From Candidatus Cryptoclostridium obscurum (GTDB lineage: Bacteria; Bacillota; Dehalobacteriia; UBA7702): DNA of 34,826 nt. Shown in pieces: positions 15,679 to 24,557 of the stretch. The notes under the pieces were generated by a model. It was given only the letters and a program-made list of their open reading frames with translations. It did not search any database and was not told the DNA's origin. The DNA is taken from contig CAJFVQ010000068.1 of assembly GCA_904420535.1 (NCBI GenBank), positions 1 through 34,826 of the forward strand, written 5' to 3'. The translations under genes and the position numbers were made by a program. The first letter of the stretch is position 1; every line of letters begins with the position of its first letter.

Positions 15679-16930
15679 GGGCTTTCCCTCCCAACTGCCG
15701 GTAATCTTCAAAAAAGGTGGGGTAGCTTTTATCCACGGCTTCCGCTCCCTCCACTGTAATATCGCTCTGGCAAATGAGAGCCGCCATAGCCATGGACATG
15801 ACGATGCGATGATCGTTGAACCCAGATACCGTATTTCCCTTCAGTGAAGTTTTTCCGTGGATAATCAATCCGTCTTCCAGTTCCACTACGTTTCCTCCCA
15901 AGGCGTTGAGACATTGGCTTATGGCAGCCAAGCGATCGCATTCCTTCAGACGGAGACGTTTTGCGTTGGTGATTTTAGTGTCTCCCTGAGCTGCGGTGGC
16001 CACCACAGAGAGGATGGGGACGAGATCCGGAATTTCCCGGGCGTCGATGGTGATGCCGTGGAGAGAGCCGGGGCTCACGGTGACGCTGTTTCCCTTTTTG
16101 GTCACTTCGGCGCCCATGGCCTCCATCAGATCTACCATCGCTTTGTCTCCTTGCCTGGATCGGAAATCGAGTCCGGTTACGGTCATCGTATCGCTTATGG
16201 CGCCTGCTCCCAGCCAAAAGGCAGCATTGGACCAATCTCCTTCTACGGTGATGGTTCCGGGGGAGCGGTATTGCTGCCGTCCCAAGATATGATAATCGTT
16301 CCCTTTTTGTTCTACTTTGATACCGAATTGAGACAACGTAGACAGGGTCATTGCAATGTATGCTTCGGATTCCGGTTTTGATGCCAGGTGAATGACACTG
16401 TCTTCCAACAGTAGAGGAAGAGCAAAGAGGAGTCCTGAAACGTATTGGGAACTGATATCTCCCGGCAGTGTGTAGTTGCCGCCGTGGAGTTGGCCTGAGA
16501 TTGTCATGGGAAGCATTGCCCCTTTGCACAGCGCGCCATGGCTGACGATTTCGGAACGCAGTGGTTCCATGGGCCGTTGGGGCAGTTTGCCGCGGCCGGT
16601 AAATGTAAAACCGTTGCTACCCAAAGCGGCGGCAACGGGAAACAAAAAGCGCAGGGTGGAACCGCTCTCGCCGCAGTCCAGCGTTGCGGTGGCGGGTATT
16701 TCGTCGATGGGATCGATGCGCAAATGATTGGTATCGACCCAATGGGCTTTCGCTCCCATGGCGGTAACAACATTCAGTGTGGCCTCCATATCTTTGGACC
16801 AAGTATCTAGCAAGACGGTGGTAGGGCGATCGGCCAAAGCAGCGCAGATCAAAATGCGGTGTCCGTCGGATTTTGAGGCAATGGCTTTGACCGTACCACT
16901 GAGTTTGGTTGGTGTGATTCGTATATCCAT
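15668..16930 (-). CDS. aroA: 3-phosphoshikimate 1-carboxyvinyltransferase (EPSP synthase)
   Basis: Adds enolpyruvyl from PEP to shikimate 3-phosphate. 420 aa, two-lobed fold. The start at 16930 (MDIRITPTKLSGTVKAIASK) places the first conserved substrate-binding Lys/Ser correctly; an upstream extension of 43 codons is inside aroB and unlike the family. Other blocks: LDCGESGSTLRFLFPVAAAL, QYVSGLLFALPLL, RLRLKECDRLAAI and FNDHRIVMSMAMAAL. The gap to aroB is four bases. Its substrate requires shikimate kinase activity, which is not encoded in this operon. Confidence 0.95.
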   Translation of the reverse strand: MDIRITPTKLSGTVKAIASKSDGHRILICAALADRPTTVLLDTWSKDMEATLNVVTAMGAKAHWVDTNHLRIDPIDEIPATATLDCGESGSTLRFLFPVAAALGSNGFTFTGRGKLPQRPMEPLRSEIVSHGALCKGAMLPMTISGQLHGGNYTLPGDISSQYVSGLLFALPLLLEDSVIHLASKPESEAYIAMTLSTLSQFGIKVEQKGNDYHILGRQQYRSPGTITVEGDWSNAAFWLGAGAISDTMTVTGLDFRSRQGDKAMVDLMEAMGAEVTKKGNSVTVSPGSLHGITIDAREIPDLVPILSVVATAAQGDTKITNAKRLRLKECDRLAAISQCLNALGGNVVELEDGLIIHGKTSLKGNTVSGFNDHRIVMSMAMAALICQSDITVEGAEAVDKSYPTFFEDYRQLGGKAHVL

Positions 16931-16934
16931 AGAA

Positions 16935-17993
16935 TTATGATTCTCCAATCGGTTGTAAAAACGCTTCCATTTTATTGACGTCAACGGCGTGGAGCGCACA
17001 ATGGCCGATGGTTTTCGGCACGACAAACTGGATGGAATCGCCGTTGCGTTTCTTATCATTTTTTATAGTATCAAGGTAAGTATCGATGGGATACGGGCTT
17101 TCGATCGGGAGGTGGTGCTTTTGCAAAACTTCAATGATAGGAGCCGCACAGTCCATCTCGGAAATCCCTTGAGCCTTAGCGACTTTGGCGATGAGCACCA
17201 TACCGATGGCCACGGCATGGCCGTGGGTGATTGTGAAGTCACTTTCTTTTTCAATGGCATGACCCAGGGTGTGGCCAAGATTCAGAAGCTGGCGGGCGCC
17301 GCGGTCAAATTCATCTTCTCGCACCAGTCGTTCCTTCATCGTCAGGCATCGGAGAATGATGGGTTCCATTTGCTCCCAGAGATCTTCTTCCCGCAGCATA
17401 CGGAACAATTCCTTATCACCGAGGACACCGTATTTTACCGCTTCGGCAATGCCGTCGGCAAATCGGTCGTAAGTCTGGGTCTTGAGGGTCTCGTAGTCGC
17501 ACCATACCAGGGAAGGCTGATAAAAAGCGCCGGCCAGATTTTTTCCCGCTTTGAGATTAACGGCGGTCTTCCCGCCGACGGATGAATCAATGGCCGACAA
17601 AAAGGTGGTAGGCACCTGGATGTAAGGAATCCCACGTAAATAGCTGGCAGCGACAAATCCTGCCATATCGCCGACAACGCCGCCGCCCAAAGCGACGATA
17701 AGGTCTCCGCGGGTCAGCTGTTTTCCCGCCAAAAATTCTAAGATTTCTCCGTAAATAGTGAGGTTTTTGGAGTGTTCCCCATTGGGAAATGAAAAGGTAA
17801 TCACCTGAAATCCCTGCCGTTCCAGGGAGTTTTTCACTTTATCCAAATAAAGATTGGCAACGATATCGTCGGTAATGATTGCAGCGGTACAAGGAGAAAA
17901 TTCTTTCGCCACAGCTTTGCCCAGATCGTTTAAAATGTGATTCCCAATATAAATATTATAAGGGGTATGGGCGTGAATGGTCAAGCTTCTCAT
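16935..17993 (-). CDS. aroB: 3-dehydroquinate synthase
   Basis: NAD+- and metal-dependent cyclisation of DAHP to 3-dehydroquinate. 352 aa. Visible blocks: PNGEHSKNL, the NAD loop ALGGGVVGDMAGFVAA, PTTFLSAIDSSVGGKTAVN, and the metal ligands in LLNLGHTLGHAIE and THGHAVAIGM. The ATG overlaps the tyrA stop (ATGA), so translation is probably coupled. Confidence 0.96.
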   Translation of the reverse strand: MRSLTIHAHTPYNIYIGNHILNDLGKAVAKEFSPCTAAIITDDIVANLYLDKVKNSLERQGFQVITFSFPNGEHSKNLTIYGEILEFLAGKQLTRGDLIVALGGGVVGDMAGFVAASYLRGIPYIQVPTTFLSAIDSSVGGKTAVNLKAGKNLAGAFYQPSLVWCDYETLKTQTYDRFADGIAEAVKYGVLGDKELFRMLREEDLWEQMEPIILRCLTMKERLVREDEFDRGARQLLNLGHTLGHAIEKESDFTITHGHAVAIGMVLIAKVAKAQGISEMDCAAPIIEVLQKHHLPIESPYPIDTYLDTIKNDKKRNGDSIQFVVPKTIGHCALHAVDVNKMEAFLQPIGES

Positions 17994-18826
17994 AAGGGAT
18001 CCACCATTTCCTTCCGTTCTCGTCCCTCTTTTAACAGACGGCAGAGGGTCTCAGTTTGATTTTTTTTGATGGCGTCTGCGTATTCCTGCAAATGACCGAT
18101 GATGGTTTCAATTTCCTTGACAAGATAGTCTCCGTTTTTCAGAAATAATTCAGTCCACATGGTTTCTTCTAGCCGAGCCACGCGAGTCAGATCCTTGAAA
18201 CTGCCGGCGGAGAATCCTCGATGGATTACTGCACCGGGGCTTTTGACATAGGCGTTGGATACGACGTGAGCCAGTTGGGAGGTATAGGCGATGTTACGGT
18301 CATGACGTTTTGCCGTGGTGACTTCGATATGGCCAAACCCCAAAGTGAGAAAGAATTCTCCCACACGATCTACGGCATAGCGGGGAGTTTCGGCATATGG
18401 GGTCAGAATCATAGAGGCGCCGCGGTATAGCGTCGGCGTTGCGTTTTCGTACCCCGCCACTTCCATCCCGGCCATGGGATGGCCGCCGATAAAGGTAAAT
18501 CCATATGCTTCAGATACAGGTCGCATCGCGTCGCAAACAAAGCGTTTGACGCCGCAACCGTCTACCACCACGGTCTCTTTCCGAATCTGAGGGGCGATAG
18601 AGGTGAGATATGCCACTGCCGCTTCGGGATAGATTGCGATAAAGATGAAATCACATTGGGGAATCGTTTCTTCGTTGAGCTTTCCTGCAATGACGCCGTC
18701 AGACATGGCTTGGACAATGACATCTTCATTGTGATCTGCGCCGAAAATAACGTCGTTACGATAAGCTTTGATGGCCTTGGCCATGGAGCCGCCAATGAGC
18801 CCCAGGCCAATGATACCGATGTTCAT
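17990..18826 (-). CDS. tyrA: Prephenate dehydrogenase
   Basis: Oxidative decarboxylation of prephenate to 4-hydroxyphenylpyruvate, the tyrosine branch. 278 aa with an N-terminal Rossmann motif GIIGLGLIGGSMAKAIK, followed by FIGGHPMAGME with the conserved His, and the helical C-terminal domain with AYTSQLAHVVSNAY. There is no ACT domain, so feedback by Tyr would have to act elsewhere, for example through the leader attenuator. Second gene of the operon. Confidence 0.94.
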   Translation of the reverse strand: MNIGIIGLGLIGGSMAKAIKAYRNDVIFGADHNEDVIVQAMSDGVIAGKLNEETIPQCDFIFIAIYPEAAVAYLTSIAPQIRKETVVVDGCGVKRFVCDAMRPVSEAYGFTFIGGHPMAGMEVAGYENATPTLYRGASMILTPYAETPRYAVDRVGEFFLTLGFGHIEVTTAKRHDRNIAYTSQLAHVVSNAYVKSPGAVIHRGFSAGSFKDLTRVARLEETMWTELFLKNGDYLVKEIETIIGHLQEYADAIKKNQTETLCRLLKEGRERKEMVDPL

Positions 18827-18843
18827 GGAAGGTGCCGCCTTTC

Positions 18844-19854
18844 TTATTTTTGCGCTTGGATCAAAGGAAGCAAGGTGCGAATCTGGGTCATCAGTTCGTC
18901 AAAGGCTTCCGGTGTCAGGGATTGGGGACCGTCGCACAGAGCGTGGGCGGGGTCATTGTGTACTTCAATAATGAGACCATCTGCTCCGGCGGCTACGGCG
19001 GCCAGGGACAACGGTTTGACCAAGCGAGCCATACCCGAGGCGTGGCTGGGATCGATGATCACGGGAAGGTGGGTCAGTTCTTTTAAGACGGGAACCGCGG
19101 AAATATCTAAGGTGTTTCTGGTGTAAGTTTCAAAAGTTCTGATTCCTCGTTCGCACAGGATGACATTGCTGTTCCCGCCGGCTAAAATGTATTCTGCACT
19201 CATCAGGAGTTCCTGAATGGTGCTGGAAAGGCCACGTTTCAAAAGAATCGGTTTATCTACCTTGCCGAGTCGTTTCAGCAGTTCGAAATTTTGCATATTT
19301 CTTGCGCCCACCTGGATCACATCGACATTTTCGAACATGGGTAAGTGAGAGGCATCCATGATTTCCGTTACGATAGGCAGTCCCGTCGCTGCTTTGGCCT
19401 TTTCCAAAAGTTCCAATCCTTCGCCGCGAAGTCCCTGGAAAGCATAGGGAGATGTACGGGGTTTGAAGGCGCCGCCGCGAAGCATTCCCGCACCGGAGGC
19501 TTTGACGCTTTTGGCAATGCCGGTGAGTTGTTCTTCTGATTCCACGGAACAAGGTCCTGCGATTACTTGGAAATTTCCACCGCCAATCTTAATGTCGCCG
19601 ATCTCCACCACAGTGTCGTCGGGGTGGAATTTGCGGTTGGCATTTTTATAGGGTTCTTGAATCCGTTTGACGTCTTCCACAATGTCGAGTCCATTGAGTA
19701 AATCAATGTCCACTGCGGTGGTATCGCCGATGAGTCCTAAAATGGTTTGGAATTTTCCTTTAACTAAATGGGTCTCTAAACCAAGACCTTTCAGCCATTC
19801 CATAAGGTGTTCGATTTGTTGCTGTTCGGTGTTTCTTTTTAAAAGTAAAATCAT
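18844..19854 (-). CDS. aroF: 3-deoxy-7-phosphoheptulonate (DAHP) synthase, type I beta
   Basis: First committed step, condensing E4P and PEP. 336 aa. The N-terminal 70 residues form the small ferredoxin-like regulatory domain seen in type I-beta enzymes (as in Thermotoga), which can mediate Tyr/Phe inhibition. The TIM barrel carries FQVIAGPCSVES, GAFKPRTSPYAFQG, PILLKRGLSSTI, CERGIRTFE and IDPSHASG. GGAGGT lies at the right distance before the ATG. First structural gene after the aromatic leader attenuator at 19914-20068. Confidence 0.96.
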   Translation of the reverse strand: MILLLKRNTEQQQIEHLMEWLKGLGLETHLVKGKFQTILGLIGDTTAVDIDLLNGLDIVEDVKRIQEPYKNANRKFHPDDTVVEIGDIKIGGGNFQVIAGPCSVESEEQLTGIAKSVKASGAGMLRGGAFKPRTSPYAFQGLRGEGLELLEKAKAATGLPIVTEIMDASHLPMFENVDVIQVGARNMQNFELLKRLGKVDKPILLKRGLSSTIQELLMSAEYILAGGNSNVILCERGIRTFETYTRNTLDISAVPVLKELTHLPVIIDPSHASGMARLVKPLSLAAVAAGADGLIIEVHNDPAHALCDGPQSLTPEAFDELMTQIRTLLPLIQAQK

Positions 19855-19913
19855 GGTTCATACCTCCGTAAAATAAGTAATATGAAAATAATTGAAAACA
19901 GAAATCAAAGGAA

Positions 19914-19944
19914 CAAAAAAACCGCAGCGCGTTTGCTGCGGTTC
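19914..19944 (-). terminator. Attenuator terminator upstream of aroF
   Basis: On the minus strand AACCGCAGC (plus 19935-19943), a 6-base loop, GCTGCGGTT (plus 19920-19928) and a run of T form a strong intrinsic terminator. It lies 32 bases after the leader-peptide stop and before aroF. Part of its 5' arm and loop, GCAGCAAA (plus 19932-19939), is exactly complementary to TTTGCTGC in the leader coding sequence (plus 19983-19990), which would form a competing antiterminator. Confidence 0.88.
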
Positions 19945-19975
19945 TAGTCACCTTAATATACCAAGAACTCAAATA

Positions 19976-20068
19976 TTATGATGCAGCAAAACACGACGAA
20001 TAAACTTTACCAAAAAAGTAGGTAAAGTAAAAATAGCCGTATTCAGCTGTGGCATATAAATGAGCCAT
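19976..20068 (-). CDS. Tyr/Phe-rich leader peptide of the aro operon attenuator
   Basis: A 30-codon ORF (MAHLYATAEY... to TAA at 19976-19978) preceded by AAGGAG at a good distance. It has six Tyr and five Phe among 30 residues, with nine of them packed in residues 10-19, and no Trp. A hairpin (20004-20011 with 20021-20028) is encoded over the aromatic codons, and the antiterminator strand (plus 19983-19990) covers codons 27-29, just before the stop. Stalling at Tyr or Phe codons would leave that strand free to pair and prevent termination; a ribosome reaching the stop would cover it and allow termination. This is the logic of ribosome-mediated attenuation. Confidence 0.88.
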   Translation of the reverse strand: MAHLYATAEYGYFYFTYFFGKVYSSCFAAS

Positions 20069-20098
20069 GAGAAATTCTCCTTACTTGATATTGCGATC

Positions 20099-20127
20099 AT
20101 CATAACACAATGGTTTGGATTTGTAAA
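20099..20127 (-). promoter_or_regulatory. Promoter of the aro operon
   Basis: On the minus strand TTTACA (plus 20122-20127), a 17-base spacer ending in TGTGT, and TATGAT (plus 20099-20104). Upstream DNA is very A/T-rich, like an UP element. Predicted start is about 20092, 24 nt before the leader peptide ATG. Confidence 0.75.
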
Positions 20128-20171
20128 GTATTATTTTTATAAATTTTACGTTAAAATATTTTATTTGGTCG

Positions 20172-21362
20172 TTACCGTTGCCCGTACCTCGCTCCCATAC
20201 CGCTGAGATTATAGAAAGAGGTGTTATCTTTAATACAGACCACCGCGTCGGGGCGATTTTCCATAATGTAATGAGTAAGGGTCTCTCCTTCGTAATAGCG
20301 AAAATCCAGCGATGTCATAGTGTTAAAGCTGTGATAGGCAAAGGTTTCAAAAGCATTGGTAAAAGAATCTCCAAAAATTAGCAGATCCGGAAGCTCCTCC
20401 CGATCCGTTTCAATACGGGTCTTTGGATTGTCTCCGTTCATATAAAGGCTGTAGTTGATCCGAGGGTTCTCAGCATCTTCATCGATGTGGAACACGGTAG
20501 CTTCTGTTTCTTTGTTGTCATCATACCGGCGGAAGGGCAAATGGTTTTTTTCTTCATAATATACACCGTGTTCCGGAAAGGGTGAAAGCATATAAAGTTT
20601 TCTGTTTCGGGAGCCGTAATAATCATATTCCGAAAGCTCTTTCCAAGTGAATTGATCTTCCGTAAAAATAGGAAGATCCCCTAAAACCGGTGTCAGACGC
20701 TCCATGACGGCAAGATAGGTTTCGTAAGCGCCAAAGAGATTGTAGTGGTGATCATTGTGGGAATAGTATTTTTCATAGTCTGGCAAAAGGGACGAGGACA
20801 TATCCAAATAGGGGACTCCCATGGTTTCGAGGGTTTTGGCCATCCACTGATTATCCTGATCCATTGAGGTATAATCGATCTCTAAATATTCAGGGTATTC
20901 TTCACGGAATGCAGAGCTTTGATGGGGCACATTGACGATTAACAAGGTACCGCCATAGGATGTAACTAAATCGTTTAAATAGCCAAAATACTGTATGGTC
21001 GCCAAAAGGTCGTTTCGATTCCCTCCCGTGTCCGGGTTCGCAGAGACCAGGGCTTTCTGACCGGTATAAATATCATTGACCACTGGACGCTGGAATATAT
21101 TAAGATCCAGCCAAGTTTTGCTGGCCAGGATTGCGTCTCGTTGAAAGATTTGATCGGAAAGATAAGATTCCAAAGTTTGGAAAAGGGCGCCGGACTGAAG
21201 GCTTTGGGTGGATAATTCATTTCTTACTTGTTCGATTTGGGTCATTGATCGGAACTCGTAAAAATCCCATACCTTATCTTTCCCAAAACAGGACAAGATC
21301 GGAATTGCGAATATGATCATAAGAAAAACAACAATCACAACTAATTCGTTGAAACGTTTCAT
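20172..21362 (-). CDS. DHHW family protein (AlgJ/AlgX-like SGNH O-acyltransferase partner)
   Basis: Membrane-anchored extracytoplasmic protein of 396 aa. One N-terminal hydrophobic segment (about 7-27) is followed by an SGNH-like domain. SHNDHHYNLFGAYETY corresponds to the DHHW motif (Tyr in place of Trp), and LLIFGDSFTNAF supplies the nucleophile Ser in GDSF. In alginate and related systems such proteins complete acetyl transfer begun by an MBOAT membrane protein; that partner is the gene immediately upstream (gap 17 bases). The polymer modified is unknown. It is the last gene of a two-gene unit that ends just before the aro promoter. Confidence 0.8.
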   Translation of the reverse strand: MKRFNELVVIVVFLMIIFAIPILSCFGKDKVWDFYEFRSMTQIEQVRNELSTQSLQSGALFQTLESYLSDQIFQRDAILASKTWLDLNIFQRPVVNDIYTGQKALVSANPDTGGNRNDLLATIQYFGYLNDLVTSYGGTLLIVNVPHQSSAFREEYPEYLEIDYTSMDQDNQWMAKTLETMGVPYLDMSSSLLPDYEKYYSHNDHHYNLFGAYETYLAVMERLTPVLGDLPIFTEDQFTWKELSEYDYYGSRNRKLYMLSPFPEHGVYYEEKNHLPFRRYDDNKETEATVFHIDEDAENPRINYSLYMNGDNPKTRIETDREELPDLLIFGDSFTNAFETFAYHSFNTMTSLDFRYYEGETLTHYIMENRPDAVVCIKDNTSFYNLSGMGARYGQR

Positions 21363-21379
21363 ATCAATTTAGCCTGCCT

Positions 21380-22783
21380 TTAGAAACGGAAATAAATAAA
21401 GGGATTAAAGGTAGAACCTACCAGAGACAATACGGACAGTATCAGTAAAATGATGGTAAAAAGGTTGGTAATTAGCATGAACTTCTGACTTCCCCGATAT
21501 TTGTTCCACAAAGCAGAAAAAATGGGAAGAGAGCAGATTGCCGCAAAAATCCATTCAAAACGATATTCTTTCCAAAAATAAACAGCAAGGTTGATAGAGT
21601 CTCCGCCTTCATTGAGCCCAAACATAGCCGTGAGATAGGCAAAGATTTCATGGAAGGTAGGAAATTGAAATATCACCCAGCCGATTACGATTAAAAATAG
21701 TGCGTAAATATGTTGTATTGGTTGCCATACTTTATCCAACCAGCGGAGTAAAAAGATTTTTTCCAGGACGAGGATCGCGGCAAAATAGAGACCCCATAAA
21801 ATAAAATTCCATGATGCCCCGTGCCAAAAACCCGTCAATAGCCAAACAATGAGGATATTAACCAGTTGGCGGGGAAGTCCTTTACGGTTCCCTCCCAGAG
21901 GGATATAAACGTAATCGCGGAACCATTGGCCCAAAGACATATGCCATCGCCGCCAGAATTCCGTGATTGAACGGGAGATGTAAGGGAAATCAAAGTTTTT
22001 GGGAAAGTGAAACCCAAACACTTTTCCCAGACCAATGGCCATATCAGAGTAGCCGGCAAAATCAAAAAATATTTGAAATGTAAAAGCGATGATTCCCATC
22101 CAGGCTGTCAGCGGCGCCATGGTAGCAATATTTTGGGAGAATATTTCCGTGGCCACAAGTCCCAAAGGATTGGCTAAAAGCACCTTTTTTGCTAGGCCAA
22201 AAATAAATTGCCGAATGCCTGCACTAACATCTTCTAAAGAGGTGTTGCGGCAACTGATTTCCTCGGCTACAGTCTGATACCGTACGATGGGGCCGGCTAC
22301 CAATTGGGGAAATAGGGAAATATAAAGCCCGACATGGAAGGGGTTTTTTTGTACTTCCACAGTCCGATAATAGACGTCAAAAGCATAGCTCATTCCCTGG
22401 AAGGTAAAAAAGGAGATACCAATGGGCATCACGACTTCAGGAACGTGGATATGACTTTGGAAAAGTTGGTTGATATTATCGAGAAAGAAAGTGCTATATT
22501 TATAATAACAAAGAATTGCCAAATTCATGGCAATGGTCAAGATTAAAAATAGTTTTTTCTTTCTGCCACTGCATTTGTCAATGAAAATTGCCCCGAGATA
22601 ATTGATGACAATGGAGACAATCATGACAAAAATGCCCTTGGGTTCGCCGTAAAAATAAAAAAACAGGCTGAACAAAATTAAAACTGCATTGCGCAGTCTC
22701 AAATATTTTCGCGGGACGAGAAAGTAACATAACAGCACCGCTGGAAGGAAATAAAAAAGGAAAATAATGCTGCTGAATACCAT
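21380..22783 (-). CDS. MBOAT family membrane O-acyltransferase (AlgI/DltB-like)
   Basis: Polytopic membrane protein of 467 aa that passes acyl groups across the membrane onto an extracellular polymer. About ten hydrophobic segments. Hallmarks: FFDFAGYSDMAIGLGKVFGF, RSITEFWRRWHMSLGQWFRD, YIPLGGNRKG and the catalytic His in TGFWHGASWNF. I chose the ATG at 22783; a TTG four codons upstream is possible. No dltA/dltC or exopolysaccharide genes lie nearby, so the target (peptidoglycan, secondary polymer or exopolysaccharide) is unknown. Paired with the DHHW gene. Confidence 0.9.
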   Translation of the reverse strand: MVFSSIIFLFYFLPAVLLCYFLVPRKYLRLRNAVLILFSLFFYFYGEPKGIFVMIVSIVINYLGAIFIDKCSGRKKKLFLILTIAMNLAILCYYKYSTFFLDNINQLFQSHIHVPEVVMPIGISFFTFQGMSYAFDVYYRTVEVQKNPFHVGLYISLFPQLVAGPIVRYQTVAEEISCRNTSLEDVSAGIRQFIFGLAKKVLLANPLGLVATEIFSQNIATMAPLTAWMGIIAFTFQIFFDFAGYSDMAIGLGKVFGFHFPKNFDFPYISRSITEFWRRWHMSLGQWFRDYVYIPLGGNRKGLPRQLVNILIVWLLTGFWHGASWNFILWGLYFAAILVLEKIFLLRWLDKVWQPIQHIYALFLIVIGWVIFQFPTFHEIFAYLTAMFGLNEGGDSINLAVYFWKEYRFEWIFAAICSLPIFSALWNKYRGSQKFMLITNLFTIILLILSVLSLVGSTFNPFIYFRF

Positions 22784-22850
22784 AACTCTTACCAAAAACC
22801 TTTATGCTTCTAATATTTATATTAAAATTGAAAATAATGAAAACAGAAAT

Positions 22851-22879
22851 ATTATAGCAGATTCATATTGTAAATGGAA
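22851..22879 (-). promoter_or_regulatory. Promoter of the MBOAT-DHHW unit
   Basis: On the minus strand, TGC-TATAAT (perfect extended -10, plus 22851-22856) with a weak TTCCAT at 17 bases. Transcription would start about 60 bases before the MBOAT ATG. Confidence 0.5.
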
Positions 22880-22908
22880 GCAAAATTTTATGTAAAAATA
22901 TAAGATAA

Positions 22909-22948
22909 AATAAAAATTCCAAAAACCTTGTAAATAGGTTTTTGGAAT
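22909..22948 (-). terminator. Rho-independent terminator of pdxS-pdxT
   Basis: ATTCCAAAAACC (22916-22927) pairs perfectly with GGTTTTTGGAAT (22937-22948). On the minus strand it is followed by a TTTTTATTTTA tail. It lies 16 bases after the pdxT stop. Confidence 0.85.
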
Positions 22949-22963
22949 GGTGGAAAAACGGTC

Positions 22964-23548
22964 TTAATCCGACAGATGCGGTCTAACCATCGTATCAAGG
23001 AAATAGCGGTGAACAGAAAAATTATCGGTAAGTTCCGGATGAAAGGATGTCACCAGCATATTTCCCTCTCGGGCTGCTACGATCCGTTCATCGATCGTTG
23101 CCAAAACTTCAGTTTTACCCGAAACAGAAACAATGTATGGAGCACGGATAAATACCATGGGGATCTCTCCTAAGGGGGACATCGGGGCTGTCCTGCGGAA
23201 ACTTCCCAGTTGACGGCCGTAGCCGTTCCTACGTACTGTGATATCCATAACCCCGAAGTGAACAGTGTCGTCTTTTTCAATGGTTTTTGCCAAAAGGATG
23301 AGCCCGGCACAGGTACCGAACACCGGCAGTCCTTGGCGAATCTTTTCCCGCAGCGGTTCGAACATTTTTAGTTGGTGCAAGAGTTTTCCCATGACAGTGC
23401 TTTCTCCCCCGGGAAGGATCAGTCCGTCGAAAGGGCGGTCTAGATCACTTTTTTGTCGCAGCTCAAAGCCGTTGACCCCGTGTTTTTTTAGGTGTTTAAT
23501 ATGTTCTTCGAATGCGCCTTGTACTGCTAAAACAGCAATGTCAATCAT
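22964..23548 (-). CDS. pdxT: Pyridoxal 5'-phosphate synthase glutaminase subunit PdxT
   Basis: Class I glutaminase that feeds ammonia to PdxS. 194 aa. [10 protein letters not shown] (oxyanion region), nucleophile Cys in [11 protein letters not shown], and the His/Glu of the triad in [10 protein letters not shown] are present. The ATG overlaps the pdxS stop (ATGA), so the two subunits are translationally coupled. Confidence 0.97.
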   Translation of the reverse strand: MIDIAVLAVQGAFEEHIKHLKKHGVNGFELRQKSDLDRPFDGLILPGGESTVMGKLLHQLKMFEPLREKIRQGLPVFGTCAGLILLAKTIEKDDTVHFGVMDITVRRNGYGRQLGSFRRTAPMSPLGEIPMVFIRAPYIVSVSGKTEVLATIDERIVAAREGNMLVTSFHPELTDNFSVHRYFLDTMVRPHLSD

Positions 23549-24420
23549 TTTCCCCGTTCCGCCATGAGTATTTCGATTTCGTTTTCATTGATACCTACCA
23601 TGGCTTCACCGAGATCTTCGGACAATTCCGCCAAGATTTTGGGGTCGTTATAATTGGTCACGGCTTTGACAATGGCATTGGCGCGTTTCTGCGGGTTCCC
23701 CGATTTGAAAATCCCCGATCCTACGAAGACTCCTTCTGCTCCCAGTTGCATCATTAAGGCGGCGTCCGCCGGTGTCGCAACGCCGCCGGCGGCAAAGTTG
23801 ACCACGGGCAATTTGCCGTTTTCATGGATGTGGCGAATCAAATCGTAAGAGACCTGTAACTGTTTGGCGGCTTCAAATAATTCGTCTTCTCTCATATTTT
23901 GGACTTTTCGGATTTCGGACATGATGAGACGCATATGTCGTACAGCCTGTACTACATCTCCGGTGCCGGGTTCCCCTTTGGTGCGAATCATGGATGCGCC
24001 CTCCTGAATCCGACGCAATGCTTCTCCGAGATCCCTGGCGCCGCAAACAAAGGGAACTTGGAACTTGGTCTTATCAATATGGTACACATCATCGGCAGGG
24101 GAGAGGACTTCGCTTTCATCGATGTAATCGATTTCAATGGCTTCCAAGATCTGGGCTTCAACCATATGACCGATACGGACTTTGGCCATGACGGGAATGG
24201 ATACCGCATTTTGAATGCCTTTAATCATTTTGGGGTCACTCATTCTCGATACACCGCCGGCGGCGCGAATATCGGCGGGAATACGTTCCAGTGCCATCAC
24301 TGCGCAGGCTCCGGCTTCTTCCGCAATTTTGGCCTGTTCTGGTGTGGTAACGTCCATAATGACGCCTCCCTTTAACATTTGGGCTAAATTTTTGTTTAAC
24401 TCATAACGGTTTTCACTCAT
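23545..24420 (-). CDS. pdxS: Pyridoxal 5'-phosphate synthase lyase subunit PdxS
   Basis: TIM-barrel synthase making PLP from ribose 5-phosphate, glyceraldehyde 3-phosphate and ammonia. 291 aa, normal length, very conserved: [58 protein letters not shown] and GEPGTGD. First gene of pdxS-pdxT, transcribed away from a PdxR-like regulator. Confidence 0.98.
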   Translation of the reverse strand: MSENRYELNKNLAQMLKGGVIMDVTTPEQAKIAEEAGACAVMALERIPADIRAAGGVSRMSDPKMIKGIQNAVSIPVMAKVRIGHMVEAQILEAIEIDYIDESEVLSPADDVYHIDKTKFQVPFVCGARDLGEALRRIQEGASMIRTKGEPGTGDVVQAVRHMRLIMSEIRKVQNMREDELFEAAKQLQVSYDLIRHIHENGKLPVVNFAAGGVATPADAALMMQLGAEGVFVGSGIFKSGNPQKRANAIVKAVTNYNDPKILAELSEDLGEAMVGINENEIEILMAERGK

Positions 24421-24456
24421 TTTTCATGCCTCTTTTCTCAATTTAATAATTATTGG

Positions 24457-24508
24457 TTGACTTCCTTTGTTTTCTTCCCTATTATAATAACAACTGATAT
24501 GATCTCAA
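24457..24508. promoter_or_regulatory. Overlapping divergent promoters of pdxST and pdxR
   Basis: Plus strand (pdxR): TTGACT (24457-24462), 17 bases, TATTAT (24480-24485). Minus strand (pdxS): TTGAGA (plus 24503-24508), 16 bases, TATAAT (plus 24481-24486). The two -10 elements occupy the same bases, so the promoters compete. A PdxR dimer here could repress its own gene and favour pdxST, as known for this regulator family. Confidence 0.55.
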
Positions 24509-24557
24509 TATCCAGATTTATATTTTTTAACCATGTCAGATGAAAGAAGGGAAAATC

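Noticed and set aside
19855-20092. T-box leader upstream of aroF
   Set aside because: The conserved T-box sequence (AGGGTGGNACCGCG type) is absent and the leader is too short for a Stem I; the aromatic leader peptide explains the terminator better.
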